A DNA stretch of 64,000 nt from Eopsaltria australis (lineage: Eukaryota > Chordata > Aves > Passeriformes > Petroicidae): positions 1-64,000 of the forward strand of contig JAVTVJ010001136.1 of NCBI GenBank assembly GCA_034509425.1, in the 5' to 3' direction. Position 1 is the first letter of the stretch. Each line of letters begins with the position of its first letter. The translations under genes were made by a program, and so were the position numbers. Under the pieces are notes generated by a model. That model made no database searches. It worked only from the letters and a program-made list of their open reading frames with translations, and was not told the origin of the DNA. This document shows, piece after piece, positions 52,825-64,000 of the stretch.

Positions 52825-55034
52825 TTTATTGTTAAAAATGCTTAGATGTCCCTTTGTTTCAGGTACTTTTTTTCATTTTATAATGCATACGAAGACTTTG
52901 TTACATACAGGACAGATATTTTTCCGTTAAAGTTCTCTAAAAATTGTTTCTATGTTCCAGTTTAAAATGTGAAGAGTCATAGAAAATAAACCCAAGAGAC
53001 AAGGCATTCAGCATTCTAATTTAGCTTCTCCTTGAAAACAACCTTGAAAACCATGTCAGCAGCTCTGTGTGCATGGAAATGGAAGTTTCAAAAGAGAAAG
53101 AATTTTAGAAAAAGCAGAAGAAATCTTTCTTTATAGCACAGCGCAGTGTAAAACAAGTATGTGCTTGAATTGCTGAGCAATACTCACAAATATACAACAC
53201 AATTTGTTTTCAGATATAAAAACTGACTGACAGGAATGGAATGTGTCATACAAACACTGTGCAAAAAGACTACAGAATTGTCCTGTGACAAGGACAAATG
53301 CTTCATTTATACTAAAAATGTGAATTACTGGCTGCACGTGCCAGCTGAGGTAATCGGAACTGTCATTAGCCAGTCTGCATGTGTGAAAGGATCATTACTC
53401 AAATTCATGCAGAAACACTTTACAACCAAGAACTCTGATACTGACATTTAGATGCTTTCTTTGGAAAACTTGAGCATACTTACAAAATGTATTTACTCTC
53501 AAAGTCATTTTTATACTTCCCCATTCCCTTCTCTATTATTCTGAATAGAGCTTCACATCAGAAATTGCAGAAAGCCATGAAACTTATTTAAGCTTAATGA
53601 AATAGCATAAGCAATTCCTCAGTAGAAGCTGATGCATGAAATAACATTTCAGATGAAATATCTTTCTCACTACCTTCCCTAACACCACGTTTAGGGGAAG
53701 AGTACGGAACATTTCTGATGCAAAGGCCAGCCACCAGAGAGCAGCTGACTGCATCCTCACCAAGGCGGAAACAATTTGGGTATGCTCAGTGCAGGCTCTG
53801 CATCAGATGAGCATGAGCTTCCCAGGGCAGTGTCCAAAGACTGAACAGAAGGAATCACTGGTGGGTCAAGGATCAGGGCTACCCTGGGACCCCTTGGTCA
53901 GGGCTGAGTTCACGTGCTATGTATGTTCTGACAATTAGTGTCCTTCATTAGCTGACATTTATCTTTACATTATGGTTAGTAACGTATCTAAAAGAAAGGC
54001 ACCTATGGAATTATTTTCTAAGTGAAAGAGTGCTGGAAAATCACCTGGGCAAAAACTGCAGAAGCAGGGGCTGGTGTTTTACTGTGTACCCACCCTGCTG
54101 ATGCTGAGAGTAAGGTGTTTTATGTTTTGTTTTGGTTAAGCATGAAATTCTACCACTGGGATTTGTTTCTCTAACTACTTCCAGGTACCTCAAGAGAGCC
54201 TTGTGTGAGGGATATGGTATATATTAAACAGGAAATGGAAAGGAAGACTGTTGTAAGTCAGGAAGGGCAGAAGGTTGTGAAAACGTTCTCTTTTAATTAA
54301 AAAAAAACCAAGTCACTACACTGTAAGGACCAATCAGTCTAGGCATGGTACCAGCAAGCCCAGATACAGACTAGTCTGTTCAAGTTTGGACTCCGAGCCT
54401 CAAGCATTGCTTAGGCACAGCAACATCCCTACACACAGCAGACTCTGTATGATCTGCTTAGAGGATGCAATTGCTGAATTAGATCTTCTAATCAGCACAT
54501 GATTAGGGAAAAAACTGACCGCTGGAGAGAAAACCTCAGTACCCAAAGTCCTTCCGTACTTTCCAGGATGGGGCCTCAAACTGACTGCAGCTGTGCACAC
54601 AATTTAGAAACAAAACCAAACAAAAAAAACCCAGCCACACCAACACAAACAAGACACCTAACAAGGCACTGAAGAAATGGAATCTTCTTGAAGGCAAAGC
54701 TTTATCAGGCCTTAACTGGCTTTTTTCCATATTCATATGCAACAGTAAATAAGAAATGTAGGATCTGTTTAGCACCCAGAAAGTGTTAATCCACACTCAT
54801 ACCCAAGTATACAAAACAGACTGATGTAAAAGGCACCGCCTTTAAAGTCACCAAACAGAACTGAGGAGCTTGCACATATGTGTAATCACAACTGCTGCGA
54901 GGATTTGGCATCAATCAGACACTGCAAAGCAATTTTTTTTATAATGCACTTCATAGCTGACATTTTAGCACTGTCAATTCTTATAATGGATCTGACAAAC
55001 ATGGATCTGATTTGAGAGGGAAAGGCTTCCCACT
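52825..55034 (-). other. Putative UAP1L1 3' untranslated region
   Basis: On the minus strand AATAAA at 52825-52830 is the most convincing poly(A) signal seen after the stop, giving a 3' UTR of about 2.2 kb. No further coding exon lies in it. Confidence 0.45.
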
Positions 55035-63860
<8,826 letters not shown>

Positions 63861-64000
63861 TCAGGCAACAGCCAGAAGCTGCCAGTTCAGTGTTGGCAAC
63901 TCAGAGAGAAACATGCCACTGCACACACAGAAGAAAATTCATTTCACCTCCTGGATGCAGCGGTTTCCTCACCTAAAGCAACAATTGGTGCAAAAACAGA

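Overview
This is eukaryotic DNA, almost certainly from a bird and probably a passerine. It carries split genes with GT-AG introns, CpG-island promoters, several CR1 LINE copies (the main avian retrotransposon), solo LTRs with 5-bp target duplications, and a tRNA-derived SINE with a CR1-like tail. The three genes lie side by side in the region that corresponds to human 9q34.3, which is close to a chromosome end.

Layout. Positions 1-5,560 are repeats: about 2.6 copies of a 909/968-bp tandem unit, each with a CTCF-consensus word, three ATTTGCAT octamers and an internal G-rich minisatellite; then 1.9 kb of a T/G-rich GGGTCA/GGGCCA minisatellite; then smaller degenerate repeats. DPP7 (+) runs from a CpG-rich promoter with three CACGTG boxes to its stop at 30,343, in 13 coding exons (498 residues). 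MAN1B1 (-) runs from 50,755 down to 34,084, in 13 coding exons (673 residues). DPP7 and MAN1B1 are convergent, and their best poly(A) signals lie within about 30 bp of each other near 30,985. UAP1L1 (-) enters from the right edge; eight exons from 63,793 down to 55,035 are present and only the first coding exon is missing. All exon joins keep frame, and the catalytic residues of all three enzymes are intact where visible.

The genes do not form an operon. DPP7 is a lysosomal/vesicular serine peptidase. MAN1B1 is the ER/Golgi alpha-1,2-mannosidase that trims N-glycans for quality control. UAP1L1 resembles UDP-HexNAc pyrophosphorylase, which supplies nucleotide sugars. Introns hold most of the mobile DNA: a degenerate 2.8-kb CR1 in DPP7 intron 4, a CR1 split by a solo LTR in intron 2, a kelch-repeat pseudogene fragment in intron 8, and two solo LTRs plus a SINE around MAN1B1 exon 3. 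The most unusual item is the left-end satellite, whose units look like promoter/insulator modules. All identifications come from reading the sequence and recalling protein families; no database search was run.
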